From Apostichopus japonicus (taxonomy: Eukaryota; Echinodermata; Holothuroidea; Aspidochirotida; Stichopodidae): a stretch of 64,000 bases of DNA. This document shows, in pieces, positions 10,901 through 25,789 of this stretch. The translations under genes were made by a program, and so were the position numbers. Position 1 is the stretch's first letter. The number at the start of each line of letters is the position of its first letter. The DNA lies in the NCBI RefSeq assembly GCF_037975245.1, contig NC_092573.1, positions 21,607,265 to 21,671,264 of the forward strand. Reading direction: 5' to 3'. Under the pieces are notes generated by a model. That model was not told the origin of the DNA. It saw nothing but the letters and a program-made list of their open reading frames with translations, and made no database searches.

Positions 10901-13689
10901 CTGAGTGATGGCTATTGGCAATTTGTGAATCTACGAACGAGATGTGGTCTCAGAAGCCTCACCGAAACGAATAAATGTCCTTGGAGATTGATTTTTGAAG
11001 TTCTGACCAAGATACAGACAGAATCACTCCGACCAAAGATTGCCCCGAGTAACGTTTTCTCGAGACGTTTACCCGTGCACGGCCGGCCTGCTAAAACCTT
11101 CGCAATCAGCTTCAAAGCAATACAGATAGCTCACTGTGGCATCAAAAACAACTCCTTGATTTTCATTTAAAATAATTAAATGCCAAAATAATTTGGGCAT
11201 GGAAATGACACCGATTATGTAAAGTGAAGCCAAGAATTGTTCGTGATACAGCAAAAATTACACCCCAAAGGGGGAAACTGTGTGGAATAGATCAAAATCT
11301 GAGACGTGCACTGCATAAAATCCGTAGGAGACAAAAAACCTGCGAAGACGTACGATTAATCTCGAGACCGGAATGGATATAAAATGCAGACGACGAGACT
11401 CAAAGCGAATCCAACGAACCTCAACTACCGGAAGAATCGAGACATTATCAAAATGAGAATAACCTTGAAGTTCTTACCTGACCTACAAATATGCCCTAGG
11501 CTTTAATACTGCAAATAGCTGTTGTAGGTATACCATCCCAACAAAACGGATCATTTAAATCACATCCACGAAATAATCACATCATCCAACAACTCCCCTG
11601 CACACTCAACTCACTTTCAAATTGAGATTAAAAATGGAGACTTTTACAACAAACATGTGTGCTCACCCTAATCAAATCTTTCCCGATGGCAGTCTGTGTG
11701 TATATATATATATATAAAAAGGCAACATCGCACGTATTGGACACTCGCAACCAAAACACGGATCATTTGATTTACAAAAGAGCTCCTTGAATCTATGCCA
11801 TCAATTAAATTAAAAGCTTGATTCCTTGGTCATCTTCAAAGTTCAATGAGATATCGTCAGGATAGTCAAGGCCTTGCTTCCACCAATTGCAATGGGAAAG
11901 AAACAAGCTGTGTTGTTTAATGTTAACACATGCGTGCGCCCACGGAGGATATTCCAGCGATGGTCTGTATACGTACGGTAGCTAGTTACATGATCGTAAA
12001 AAGATTACTTACTGAATTCAGGCACTCGTTTTGTGTCCGTACTCTCAGCTACTAGATCAGAAAAGACAAAACTTTTAAGTGAACACATCCCAATTTTACA
12101 CAATCCATTCTAAAAAATTATTAAAGTCAAATTATTAACAATAGTCCGCAATGTAATCAAATATCTATATCGGTAACTTTTTTTTTTTTCGCGTGTGCAA
12201 AAAATGAAACGGAAACATATGGCTGAATATTACTCTCTTTTAATATTTCTCCCCAAACTATAAAGCTTTATATAACTATAGCTTTGTAATATTAAGGCAA
12301 TGTGTTGAGGTGAGACGTCGACATAATTAGGGCAATTAATTTACAGGGTCTTGTAGCTTAGCAGCAGGCATGATTGGTGATATACAGTTTTACCATGGAA
12401 ACAGCAATTATTAACATCATTTATGGAAATTTAAACCCTTTTGGGTTGCACCATGGGAATTCTAATATCCTACTTCATGGAGAAGACTCATACGATTAAT
12501 TCAGTTATGATCTACTACCAATGGCTGATATGAAACTTGACTTGTGATAATAAAATGTATCACAAAGAATTACTAGAAATCGGAATGATTTCACTACCTT
12601 TTCAATTCCTATATTTAAGAGACCAAAGAAGGAAATGCAGTTAATATGCAAAGTATCAGAGCTGCTCTCACAGACAACTATGAACAAATTAAAAGAACAA
12701 ATTAAAAGGACAAAATTACACATCACAGATAGGAAAGAGAATAGCTACAACTAAAGATATATTTACTACCATTTTGTTCCCCGTTAGGAAGAAAACAGCA
12801 AAATATATCAAGTTTATCACACAACAAGCTGTATGAGCAAAATGGATGGACCAAAAAAAAAATCACCTAATAGGGAAGAAAACTAGAACGGAGTTTTGAA
12901 ACAAACTTGTCACTTTTGAGCTTCTAACTTGGGTCATTTTTTTGTCATGCTCTATCATTCCCTGGTTTTCTTATCTCAAGCCCTGCCTACCTTACTTAAA
13001 TGGGATTACAGTTTTAGACAATAACCTATTAATTAACCTCCCAAAACATACGGTGCCGTCCTTCTATAAAGAAAACTTTGTAACTTTGTTGGTATCATAT
13101 GTAGCAAATTCTGCTATGTAGTAGCCATGATCAAAGCAAACATTTTCAACCATGTAACGTGTGACGTCTGATGTAAGCCAGGCTATGTTTCTCCCTCTGT
13201 CTATAATCTACATTCCAAAATTAGGGAAGTACTAATTTCTCTTTCACCAACTCTCAGACTTAAAAATTTACATCAAGTTATGTCCAAAAAAAAATTCTCC
13301 AAAACTGCTGAAAATTTATATGGCATTTATGTCCATTTACGGCCAAGCAATCTCTTTGTCGCTCTGAAGACGATGGTGAACGACAGTACGCAAGTCTCAA
13401 CCATTGTTATAAACTCGTATAGGAATTTATTGGTTTCATCAATTTGATTTGAATGTCTAATTTCTTAATAGAAGCTAATGGATGTTTTACACATCAAGAT
13501 CTGTACAGTACAATCGACTATGACCTGAATATGCAAAAAAATAGCTCCATCTTTGCGAAAACTCAGAGCTGCAAGTCATCTAAGCTAATTGACATTCCAA
13601 AGATTTCAAATGGCAAAGAATAATTTAAACAAAATTAATATATGTGTGTGTGTATACCTATATACATATATATATATCATTGAAATTGT
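7936..13689. other. intronic/intergenic DNA, possibly with decayed retroelement pieces
   Basis: No supported gene. A G15 run lies at 8,134-8,148, an alternating TA tract near 11,701-11,716 and a T13 run near 12,179-12,190. The interval 9.3-11.5 kb is less AT-rich than its surroundings and contains small coding-looking islands. One is a minus-strand frame reading GTPQGGP near 9,470; another is a plus-strand NNPCRICHRGNR near 10,530. They are too short to assign to a retroelement. Confidence 0.45.
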
Positions 13690-13800
13690 AGCGAGTTGGA
13701 AAATCCAGAACAGTGGAAAAAATTCCAGCCTCCACCGGGATTCGAACCCAGGCCTCCCCCTTTATATGCGGACACCCAATACCACTAGGCTATGGAAACT
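13690..13800 (-). mobile_element. tRNA-derived SINE head (antisense)
   Basis: On the minus strand an A box TAGCCTAGTGG (13,792-13,782) is followed 45 bp later by a perfect B box GTTCGAATC (13,747-13,739). The roughly 72-nt segment folds as a tRNA: acceptor gtttcca against tggaggc with wobble pairs, a D arm, an anticodon arm with loop atataaa, and a T arm ctggg/cccgg. Downstream of the T arm the sequence becomes A-rich and then enters a (TA/TG)n stretch at 13,640-13,680 that may be its tail. It differs from the 3,020/60,749 family. A tRNA pseudogene is the alternative. Confidence 0.65.
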
Positions 13801-16800
13801 GACTTGTCTGTCTAGAGGTTCGAAACCAGTACGTCAGGTCGTCAACCCACTGTAGGATTTGCCACCTGTATATAGATATCAATTTTGTTTGTTTTAATGT
13901 TCTTTCTTTTCTTGTCTCATAATTTGTGATAAGAAAATTATTTTTTTGTTTATAGAGCATTTTCATCGACTGATTGTTAACAACAAACAAGACCACTGTT
14001 TCAATATTAATTCTCTCAGGATAGTAAAAAAAAAAATTCTTCATTAAGAACATTTATACAATTATAAAAAGTTGCCTTCAATTCTTTAGATATTTTATGA
14101 TCCTTTCTTCATACAGAAATTAGGCTACTTGTATTTGTCTCTCAAACTGTTAGTAGAGTAGATGGTAAAGCCTAGGCTAGATCCACCAAAAGCCTTCATA
14201 ATGTAATATACGAGGGATGCTAGGGATGGTGGGGGTTGGGGTGAAGGTTGCAGTAGGGCAGGGAATCTGTTCAATATTTTTTAAGTAAAGCCCCTTGCTC
14301 CAGTGATGCAAGACACAACTACATGCACCAACCAATCCCTACATTCCAAATCATGTTTCATAGCATGGAAGCAGCACCGCCGCACATACACCTGTGAAAA
14401 GTTAAAAATTTGTTCCTCTAACAATTCCATACTTTGTTCGATGAAATCTCTATTCAGCACACAATTGTTTTTGTCAACTTTTCAAATTTATAAAAAAAAT
14501 TCCTCTCATGCAAATCAAGTTTCACTATCCATTTCCATTCTCAGTTTCATTCTCAAACTAACAACCAGTATAAAAAGGTATCGACTTAAAATTTGACCCC
14601 GAAAAAAAAAAAGATTTGAATAAATACAATCCTGTTTATGCTGGTAGTTGATTTTCATAAATGCAGATGAGATTAACTTTATACAACAACTTCATGGATG
14701 GGATCTCAGTATGAAACAGAACAAAGTATATATAGCTTGATGGTATAATACTTAAGTGAATGCTACCACCCTACCGAGTTTATGTAACCATGGAAACTTG
14801 CGAACACTATTTTCAAAACTATTTTAAATGTACTTTCAAGTATATTTCTATTCTATTTCATTTTTTATCAATTTTGTGCACATAATAACATATATGGCTA
14901 GTGTTATGTCAGACAATGAGACAAATATAACAAAAGTGATTCTTAAGCCTTGTATTTTGTATGTTTACAGCCAGTTGCCCCCTTTACTATTAAAACCTAC
15001 ACCAATCCCCCTCTCTATCCCCCTACCCCTACCCCCCTCTATCCCTCCCTCTGTAAGTACAAAAATAACTGATTTCAGACAAGTAATCACAGATCCATTC
15101 TCAAATATATTTCTCCTTGGACAATTTTTTTTTCATGGCAATAGATACGGGCTGTCGTAATCCCACCACCAGCAGCATTTATCATTAGCTTAGTCTTCCT
15201 TCCTCACCTAAGCAAAAAACAGAGCTTGAAGCTATCAAATATCTATTTTTCATCAAACTCCAAGACCTAAAGAGCAGATAGAAACCAAATCAAAGCTCTC
15301 TTGGTGGACACTCTTACTCAATGTACTTCATAAACGACTGATCAATTTGTGTTTTAGGTCGATAATATTGCCCCCGGCCAGCCTAAATTACCCAAACCAG
15401 AAATGGAAGACCAATCTACGTATTAGCTCAGATCTATAATGAAAACCTTTGTGTGGGTGAATCGCCTCTTGGAGGTAAACTTAAGAACATGTCCGAAAAA
15501 AACATCTCCCAGGACTGAGGATGCGTGCTATACTAATTCAGGATAACATAACATTAACATAGACAAATGAATGTACACTTGTACAGTGTGCATACATAGG
15601 TCTGAAGTAAAGAAGAGAAGCAAGTATTAGAAATCGATCTTAAAAAGTATTTATTAACGTGGAATGATTTGTGACGGCATAAAGCACTTTTGTAGTGTAG
15701 TTATCATGACAACATACAGTACAGTAGGTAACTGTGTAGGAGATGATAGCGGAATATAACACTAAATGCTGAAAAAGTTGTACAGTACCAAAACTAAAAG
15801 ACCTAAAAACTATTTTCTTCTATTAAAGCAAAATTTCTTTCTTTCTTTCTTTTGAAATATATCTGACTTCTTGAAATATTTAATTCCCAATTACTGGAGC
15901 TATATGAAACACCAAAGTATTTATGGAACTATGGAACGTGTAAAGCAAGCAGACAGATTTTACTGGCAGTATGCATAAATTGTATATAACCCCAAAGTAA
16001 AAGCTGTATACAATCAACTCAGCCCTTTTTGTAGCTAGCATTATTCTGGAACTGCATGAGGACAGCTGGGAAAAGACCACATACGTCATCCCACGGACAT
16101 TCTTTAAAACACTGCCTAAAACGGTTTCAGCTTTTATCGCCACAGACTAGCCAAAAATATTCAATCCCAATATCCCACGATGCTACATTCAAAGTCAAGA
16201 TCCTCCTCCAACCAATATCCCCGAAGCTTACAAAGAGAAAAGTACAAATTGTCAAGTTGCAATTGTGGTGTCAGAGCTGCTCCTGAAAGCAATTAAACAC
16301 AATTTCTATTTTGATGGGAGAATGGGACCCTTCGCCACTAAACTTGAGGAGAAAAAAAATCATCCAACTTGAGAGTGTCGTGCGATGATTGCCTTCATGT
16401 AAGCGACGCTCCATGGGCGATATCGAACATGTAATTGACAAGCATACCGCAGGTGCGGTAATACAAAATTGTGACACTTTTTTTGTTGTTACAGTTTTAT
16501 TCAAATCGAGAGAAGCGTCTGTACCTTTTTTATTACCTTACAGAGATAACGATCATATCCAAGGATTTCATGATTGTACAAATTATTAAAGTGCGTACCA
16601 TGAAAACCTTGCATAGCTGACATGGGCAAACTGCCAAATCACACTGTAACTAAACCTATCTACAAATATTATGTTTACTGGGAAATGTTTGTAAACAATT
16701 AAAAGACACGTTCACCTAGCTACTACAGTTGTACATGGAAGGCTCTACAGAGCAAATAAACAACCCAATCCACACAAGCCTTTACAAAAACAAACGACAA

Positions 16801-18611
16801 ACTCACACAAACATTGTGTCCCTACACACACACAAAAATCAAGTCTGTTTACTTATATAAAAACCTGCACAAAATAACAAGATAAGCTCAAGTTAACTTT
16901 ACCTGTACATAATAAAAATAAAAATCTATTCAATTCCACATGCCATCACACCAAACAATTGAATAAATTGTCAAATATTTTTATGTCAGACTGAAGACTT
17001 AATTTCTCTAAATATGTAAATATCACGATGGAAGATCTACTAGGTTACAATTCATCAAAAATATTGCTAAAACAATAACATCCGAAGTTTTAATTCTTCT
17101 TTTTGCTACAAAGTCAAACAGTTTTGTAGTTTGTAAAGACATTTTCATTTTGAATGGATCGGTTAGTAACCCTCTTAACTCCCATCATATAAACTGAAAC
17201 CATGACACGTTTCTCAGTTCAAAATAGTTAAAAAAAGAGAGCCTTTTTCGCCACTCCTAACATGTGTATAGCCTATAGGTACCACTACCGTAACTACTGA
17301 GAAAAAGTAACCAAGGACCATAAGCTGGAACAAACTGAACACCATAAGTTTGATTTTTTCATTAGAATCCTTTGTTTCAAAGGTTTTGTAAACATTTGTT
17401 GTGACGTTGACAAGACAAACCGTTGTATTTCATTAGTAATCTGCTTGGTCGATCGAAAAGACAGCAATTTCCTACCTCTCAAAGATCCCAATATTTTGAC
17501 CTGATGATTTGTGGGAGATATTAAAAATGTATGGATCCTATCTATGGATCTACAGTAGATGAATCAGACTGAAGTCAAAGAAGTAAGTTAGAAAGGTTAT
17601 TCTCAGATAAGAGTTACTAATCCACAAGGGGTGTGGGGGGATGGGGAAGGGAGGGAGTTGAAACTCAGGAGGCTGTGAGGATCAATAGTCCACAGCAGGA
17701 TGGTCACCAAATCAGAGGGAAAAGTATAACAGCAAGTTAACAGTTTGATGGATCGACTTTTAGGCACAAAGTTAATGTGGATATAGTGTAGAATATTAAA
17801 ATATATAAATCACTTCTTATAAGTTCTGATTGTATTTCTACAAGAAAGTAGAGTCGATTGCCAGCCGAACGATGATTTGTTGTTCATAAGGAGATAAATG
17901 ATCCTATTTTGGTTGAGCTAGTAGAATTTTAAAACAATTCATGGATTAATTTAAACATTCAGGCTTATATTATTCTGTTTTCTATTTAATATCATGAAAA
18001 GATCCATTGAAAGGAGTGTACTGAAACAAAAGAATTTTCAGGGAGATGCTTCCTGGCCCTCTTACTTCTCTCTCCCCCCCCCCCCCCCCATCCTCCCTCC
18101 TACCATCCACCCAATCTACTTAAACAATCAATGTGACAATAACACTAAAAAGAAAAAAGTAACTTAACATCCTTGACGACTCTGCATAGTAATTTATGTG
18201 TTAATATTCTGGTTACCTCTGCAAACTTAAGAATGTGTTATTATTCTGATCTTTACAAAGAGGATGAAAGCATGCATATTGAAATCAACACACTGGATTT
18301 GTTTTCCACTATTAAAGAGATTGCTTCATTGCCAAGAGCTCCGTGAATAAAAATGGCTACAACCCGAGACATTCCTGAAAAACCAAATTAATCCTCTGTA
18401 CAGATTTCTGATTAGAAATTGAAGGTCGTTTTGAAGAGACCATCTGCCTAAAGTACAAGAGGTATAAATCAAAACCGTAATCTGCATTTTCGGTTGCTAC
18501 AAGTTCATCAACATTTTACTTTCGCTAACGAGGGGCCCTCAACGAACAAAACGCGAAATTACATTGACAAATTGAACAGTGTCACAAATCCCCAATGAAG
18601 AAACAGTGGGC
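13801..18611. other. intronic/intergenic DNA
   Basis: No supported gene. A (TTTC)n microsatellite lies near 15,838-15,852 and a C16 tract at 18,074-18,089. A 110-codon plus frame at 14,828-15,160 is low-complexity (hydrophobic, then proline-rich over a C-rich tract) and has no gene-like features. Confidence 0.5.
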
Positions 18612-18690
18612 GGAGTTGGGGAGAGGGGGTGCATCTATGGTCTGGGGAGGGGGTATACCTAAGGTCTGGGGAGGGGGTGTATCTATGGTC
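18612..18690. repeat. 24-bp G-rich minisatellite, ~3 copies
   Basis: Units of the form ggtctggggagggggt plus 8 bp recur at 18,639 and 18,663, with a diverged unit just before. Each unit carries G4 and G5 runs, so the top strand could form a G-quadruplex. Confidence 0.8.
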
Positions 18691-18835
18691 TATTGACTAA
18701 TGGCAGTGAACTATAACATCAAGGAACATAGTTATATTTTACTGGAGCCAAACGGTTAAACTTTCAGGCCAGCATAATTTTTACTTGTTGGTCTTCTTAA
18801 GAGTTGGGTTGTAACTCAGCTAGACTTGATAAGAC

Positions 18836-19306
18836 TTTTGTAACTAAAGAATAGACAAGACCATTCTATCTCAAGAATAGACTAGACATTTTTATCTAAA
18901 GAACAGACTAGTCCTTTGTATCAAAAGTATAAACTAGACCTTTGTATCTAAAGAATAGACTAGACCTTTGTATCTAAGGAATAGACTACACCTTTGTATC
19001 TAAGAAATAGGCTAGTCCTTTGTATCTAAAGAACAGACTAGTACTTTGTATCTAAAGAATAGACTAGACCTTTGTATCTAAGGAATATACTAGTCCTTTG
19101 TATCTAAAGAACAGACTATTCCTTTGTATCTAAAGAATAGACAAGACCATTGTATCTAAAGAATAGACAAGGCCGTTGTATCTAAAGAATAGATTAGACC
19201 TTTGTAGCTAAAGAACAGACTAGACCTTTGTATCTGCAGAATAGACTAGACCTTTGTACCCAAAGAATAGACTTGACTTTTTTATCTAAGGAATAGACTA
19301 GGACAT
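18836..19306. repeat. 26-bp minisatellite, about 18 copies
   Basis: The unit is ctagacctttgtatctaaag followed by aataga (26 bp), repeated with point differences such as actagtcc and aggaatag variants. The end units, near 18,840 and 19,290, are the most diverged. It lies about 0.7 kb before the segmental duplication. Confidence 0.93.
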
Positions 19307-19999
19307 TCATAAGATGAATCTGTAGCCTAACAAAGTTACAGTAATACTGTATGGAACCATACTAACCTATCATAGAAGTAACATATAAACTCTGCTGTAA
19401 GCTTCCAATGTTATATATATTACACCAAACAAATGGAATTAATATCCAAACTAAACCAACTTGATATCATTTTCAGCAAACAGGAAAAAATTACAGAAAT
19501 AAACCAAACATGAGTAAAATATTACAAAATCCTTTCACAGAAGAAGGAACCACTCAACAATACTCCAAAAGTACATGAATGCATCTACACGTGCTAAATC
19601 TCTTGTATAAAGTTTGCCTGTCGACTTATGCCACAAAAATGAATTTTAATGAACTTCATAGGACTTTGATAATGAAGGCAGGGATGCACAACGGAAAACC
19701 AATACGAAACCAGGTCACAGGAAGGATCTGCAGAAATATATGAGAGTATTCTTTCAATCAGCTGTGAAATCGCCATGCCTTTTTAATGCACTTTCTACAT
19801 AAGAATGCAAAACAAGTCTTCTATATGACTGCAAAATAAACCAGTAACTTCCATGAGGAAATGTGTACACACCGAAGGCTACTATTAACCAAATCAAAAT
19901 GAATCTTGTCACAACAAATATCATGATTTTCCCATCCAAGTTTTCAATAGAAAGTGTTGCTGCTGTCAAGGGTGCACGGTGACATTAAGATGAGCCTAA
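19307..19999. other. no feature recognised
   Basis: AT-rich single-copy sequence (not repeated elsewhere in the window) up to the left breakpoint of the segmental duplication. Confidence 0.5.
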
Positions 20000-20623
20000 T
20001 ACTGTACATCCAACATATCAATTCTACCTTTATGGAACACAGTAGCATATATGTCAGCCAACCTGATGTTTACAAATAGTCTCTTAAGAAGCCTCCAAAT
20101 CACTGGAATGGCATCCCACAGAGAACAATGCAAAATTCATAAACTGATATGAAAGATATCTGTGAAGATATTAGAGTGGCTTTCTTATCACAGATGTCAC
20201 AGAATAAATCAAATGTTACACAAGACTACTAGAGGACAAATGTCAGATAACAAACTAAATGAGCAAACTTAATTATGAAGAATTCCAGAGGTGGGAGAGA
20301 GGAACCATGTCAGTCCAAACGAAAGAGTTACCAGTGAAGTGAAGTTGAGTACCACATTCATAGAGTACACATATACAGTACAAGTGATTCTGCACACTGT
20401 TCAAATGTACTCAAGTTTAACACACATATATGGAAAGTCAAACTGTATTTTTATACCAACTTGAAATATAGGCAAACATACTAAACAAATTTTATTTTTA
20501 CATTAAGTACAGGTTTTGTTGTCATATAAATATGTAAATATATATAACAAAGATTCAGATGTTTACTTCCTGTTGCAAACTTAGTGCTCAATACATACTG
20601 TAGAAGTAGAGCAAGTACATAAT

Positions 20624-22898
20624 ATAGTCTACCTATACGGTAACTAACAGCATGTTGTTACTCGAGTTTCACGCCTGCAGTGTGCGGCGATCATCAGACA
20701 ACATATATATATTTATATATGGCAACATATATATATATATATATTGTATTCTTTCCCTATAGTAAAATTTCTGTACTAGAGTTTGACATCTCAACCTCTG
20801 AAGAAGTGTCAAATTTCTCAACATGTATCTATCCCTGGGGATAGATTCTCCGTTCCCCCTGGATTCTCCTAAAACCATTTGCCTCTGATACCTATCTGAA
20901 GAAGACACAAAAAGAAAAACATGTTGTCATGACAACAAATAAGTTCATTGATCCTTAAATGAGACTCATCCTCAAGGATTACGAGAAGACAGAAAGCTTA
21001 GAAAGGATCGAATCACCGCTCCAGAATATACGGTCAAAGAAATCACACCGGTCAAGAGATGTGTCTTCACTGGTTCAAGTTATGTAATCCCTGCAAATAC
21101 TCTCACTGCTGACGATAAAATACTGTGACATTCAAACAAGAAGTTTACAAGATGAATTCATAGTAGTATATGTAACTATACCAACAATTCTGACTTACAG
21201 AAGTAAAACTTGAATGTTATGTTATAAAGGCAAAGACATTGATTCCATTTGGTAGGACACAAAGTTAATTAATGAGCTGGCATTTTCACAATTGTGGAAA
21301 ATACCGATAACGAAAACTAAAAACAAATTTATTAGTAGCATTCTGAGGGTGATAAGGAAAAAACAAGACCCAAAAATGTTTCATATTTCCATTCGAACAC
21401 AAACACCAGAAAGATCCAAATCAAAGCAGTACAAAAACACAGATGAGATGTATAATAAAAATAACAATGACAGGTGTGAGCGGGAAACTTGTGGCTATCA
21501 CCAAAATCCGATTTCCAAATTTATAAGGCGTTAACAAATTCTTTCAACAACTTGCCAAACCAGATCGGCGAAAAAAACCTGACACAAAAGGCAGCCTTGT
21601 GGAATATCCTCCGTGGGTTAAAATCCATGAATGTTATTTTAAAATTAGGTGGCTTTATTATTTGCAAACAGAAAAGACAAAAAGATGACAAAGAGAAAGA
21701 GAAATCAACCACTTTTGGAAATATTTGTCCAAGCAGATGAAAAACTAGCATCGAGTTGGATCTCCGCTACTTCCACTGATGTGTACAAGTTGTTTCTTCT
21801 TCTTGTTCCGAGACATGACATATAAAGATACAATTTACACAGCTACGATGGTAATCAATATCACGCCGCGGCGAATGCAAATAGCCTGAAAACCATGCTT
21901 CTCACCCCCGAAGGAGGGGGGGGGGTGGAATCGGGATTGTTAAATTAAAATGGATGAGCCATATATCAACGGTTATGAGACGAACAACTCTAAAAGATGA
22001 ATTGGTGCAAACATTTTCTCTTTCCACGTCACCGAGGAAGAGGCAGATTTCTTTCGCATTTCACAGCCTCTTTTCTGAAGTCTCACCATTTCTGTATATT
22101 ACAAAGATTGGGTATTAGGAATACATTGTATCCATAAATAGATAAACTGAGAAAGGCCGCGTAAGGAGAAAATGACTCTTACAACTGTCAAAGGTAAACT
22201 TTAAATCAATCGGAGGAATGTACAATATACTTCAACATGACCTCAAAAGACCACAAGCTTTCATTTTTGCTTTTAGTCCCCTTCCTTCCCTTTCTTTAAA
22301 ACACTTTTAACAGCAAGGTGTTCTTCTCAATGTTATCACTCTCAACAGTAAAACTTTTAATTTTCCTTAATTGATTTTGTTACGACATTTTTACATAATT
22401 TATGCCGCAAAACACTTTTTATACATCTTCTGTTCGATACTTCATTTTCTAGACTCTCCTTTTCATAAGGAGTCAAAGGGTTTTTATTTTTGGTATCCTT
22501 GCTTGTGGCATTATTCAACGTAGCTGCTCACATTTCATCATAAACTAACAACATATACTACTAATATGATACAGTTTAAAAGAAGTAGCTCTGTATGTTT
22601 GCAATCATATCAAAATCCAACAAAACAATATCTGTAATTTAAAATGTTAACCAAAAACAGGTGTACATTACCAATGAACCAAAGGTTCAAATTCCATTGG
22701 GGGTTTAATAGTAATAATTTACTTATATATATTCTCTCAACGGTGAAAAACCAGCTATGACTAATTGAGTAGTCAAGATGTCTGGTGTAAATATTATTCT
22801 CTCAATACACTTGAAATCGAGGTTCCACTTCAGTTTATCAGTACATAGAGGCATCAAATGTCATTTGTATTGCCATCAAATGTTTACTCTAGAAAGAC
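20624..22898. other. segment present only in duplication copy 1
   Basis: These 2,275 bp are absent from copy 2, where the flanks 20,623 and 22,899 are joined through five novel bases (gtcct, 30,269-30,273). There is no target-site duplication at its edges, so a deletion in copy 2 fits better than an insertion in copy 1. Content: a TA-rich near-palindrome at about 20,703-20,745 and short open frames without recognisable motifs. No gene is supported. Confidence 0.9.
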
Positions 22899-24340
22899 TA
22901 AAAGTGCCACGTTACACACCATAAGCCAGTACTATTAACATCCTAAAATTATTCCTAAATGAATCATACCCATCATCCTAATTGGTATTAGAATTATGTG
23001 CTAGAAATGTGACAGCGAAGGGAAAGGAAAAGTCATGACCCCGCACTTAAAAATTTCTGATTTATCTAATTTCTTCATTTCTAATTAACAGTAATTTTAT
23101 TTCAAACATTAATTCCTTTTTATTTCGCTACATAATTGACACATTATTTCCCAGAACAATTTTCAGGATTTTTATCTTTTTCAAAACAATCAGCAACACT
23201 GTAAAAAAAAAGTATCTCTTCTTATCCACCTTGAATATCTTGAGAAGAAAATAGCCTTTGAAATCCTTTGCCAAACCATCAAAAATTTCAAGCATTATTG
23301 CCATTGTCATTGTGGCATCGTAGATTCACTTCATTTCCATAAACTATACGGCAATTAAAACTCGGCCAGTGGGTGCATGCAAGTAATTAGCCTTTCAATA
23401 GGCAGATGGGAGAGGCCTTCCCTGATATTTTAAATTCAGCTGTCCAGCAATTTGGGTTGAAAAAAATCTAAAAGAAATACTTCAAAAAAGGTGAAAATGT
23501 ACAAACCCTGTGTTGCTTTAAGGGAATGACATGTGACAAAAACCAATGTAGATTTTGATTTTTTTTTTCCTTTTTTTTGGGGAGTTTTTGTTCGTACAAT
23601 CAATAACAAAGACAATTTCACACTTATTTATTATGGTTAATTATAAACTTGCTTCCGATTCAGGATGGAGATGCTATAAAACAAACAGCAACGGTGGTTT
23701 TATTTCACACTTTGCTTTGACATACGTGTCAAAAAACAAAAAATTGTGCCCATTGAGAGAAAAACCATCTGCATCTATTTTGTACATCTCTACTTGACAA
23801 TCAGCTTGGCTGTGCTTTAACATTTACGGATTGTGGTTTTTCCTTTTTCCTTCCTTAGAAACACACCAAACTTAAATGTTAAAATACTACCTGGCCATGC
23901 TTAATTGGAAAGGGGAAAAGACGTATAGTTGGCACGGCCGACCAAATTGTTCCAAATAGCGGATTATTTCAGAGGTCTAAGTATTGAGCGTTTATGGTAA
24001 TTAGAAAATAGAGTAATTAGAAATGGAAATCATCCATCAAAAATAAAACAAACTGCTTCATTAATTAAACTTCAAATTATAAAGAAGAAAAAAACAGTTC
24101 TTTACGATCTCAAATTTCAGAGAATATATGTTCAGCCATAGATAGTGTAATTCTCAACATATGCTAATACCTTATCATGAAATAAGCAAATATTGTGGTT
24201 GTACAGTAGCTTATCAATCTTGTATCAACTTGACTTTATTTCACTGTCATTATTACAATATATTCCAGTTTAGGTATATATATAGTATGTAGACAATACC
24301 TACATCGATGCGTGCACATGCGTGCACACCCACACACACA

Positions 24341-24385
24341 CATCTATGTGCACATCTATGTGTGCACATCTATGTGTGCACATCC
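24341..24385. repeat. 12/14-bp minisatellite, 3 copies (recurs at 31,716-31,760)
   Basis: Units catctatgtgca and catctatgtgtgca in tandem, preceded by CA-rich sequence. An identical block lies in duplication copy 2. Confidence 0.8.
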
Positions 24386-25789
24386 ACTGAGCACATGCAA
24401 GAAATAAGTCGGTGGAGTCAATCTCCAAATCTTGCCATTTTGCTAACTTATTATAAATGTTGTACTACAAGTTGGTGTTTTGACCAACCCTCCCTCCCCC
24501 CCCCCCCCCATCCAATTTCTAACTTCATGTTCCATGGAGTTACGTACAGTAGTTACCATCAAGTACTGCAGAGTCAAGTTTGATAACTTTTATCAAAGAT
24601 AAATGCAAAAAAAAAAAGAAAAAGGATAAAAAGTGGCTAAGAAGTCATCAATTGCAGACATTACGTAGCAAGTATAAAACAAGATAATGAATTGTTATAA
24701 AAGACTGTTGAGTTGGATAAATGCCAAGATCCCGGTGGCTATGGTATTTGAGACTGAGGAATTGATAAAGAATAAATGCTCTTAAAGAAAAGAAACAATT
24801 TTTACAAGAAGGAAATTGATTCATTATTGTCTATCCCTGAATTTTATATGAGCGAAAAGAAAGAGCTTTCAAAGTCTGGATTATAAAGATATTTTGAAGA
24901 CTAATCAGTGATGGCAGGGAAATTAATTTGGAAGGAAATTTTCTCAAAGCCTCTTTTTTATTTTATTTTTTAAAAATTTTCAACAGAGAATTTCATTTCT
25001 TAGCATGGTAGAATGTGCTTTTCCCATTTAATTTGATTTTTTTTGAAGGGGGGGGGGCCAAAAATATGATCTCTTACATTAATACCAATGAAACTGAAAA
25101 CCAATGTACAAATGTACAAAAATATATCAGAAAACTTTCAAAATGCTGTGCGTTGGATGATTAATTAATACTTTAATATTTTGCTATATTTTGCTATATT
25201 ATAAGATGTCACATGATTGTCAATAAACAATGAATCATGTTGTTTATGAGCTGCTTCAACTTCTACCTGGCTCTTATGTTAAGAGTGATAAAGTATGGCA
25301 GATCAGCAACAAAACTGGCTGTAGGATCTGTCTTTCATGACAACAGTAGTCGACAAAATCCTGTTTAATGATTAAATGATATATGGACACAATTCACGCA
25401 GTCTCTTATTAATATCTTTGGCAATATGAAGTCAAATAAGCTGTCTAGGAAATTACAATACAGAAGGGAAAATGAGAAAAGTGAAATGGAAGAAACAAAT
25501 GGAAAAAAAATAGAAAATGATGAAAACAAGAGCCCAAGGGCACTGTGGTTCCTTGCTTGGGGTATATGACAATACACATAATATTGTCAAGCAAGATTGG
25601 GCTCAAATAGTCCAAGTAATTGTGGTCCTACATGTTCCCATAAAGTAACCAACACTATAGCCAACACTTTTGTGATCACAAAATGTGATCAGATTTTTGA
25701 TCAAAAGACACTTTTGAGATCTAAATATGGCGTCGAAAATGTAAGAAATATAAGAGACCTACAAGCGTGTCAACAGATATGATAACATT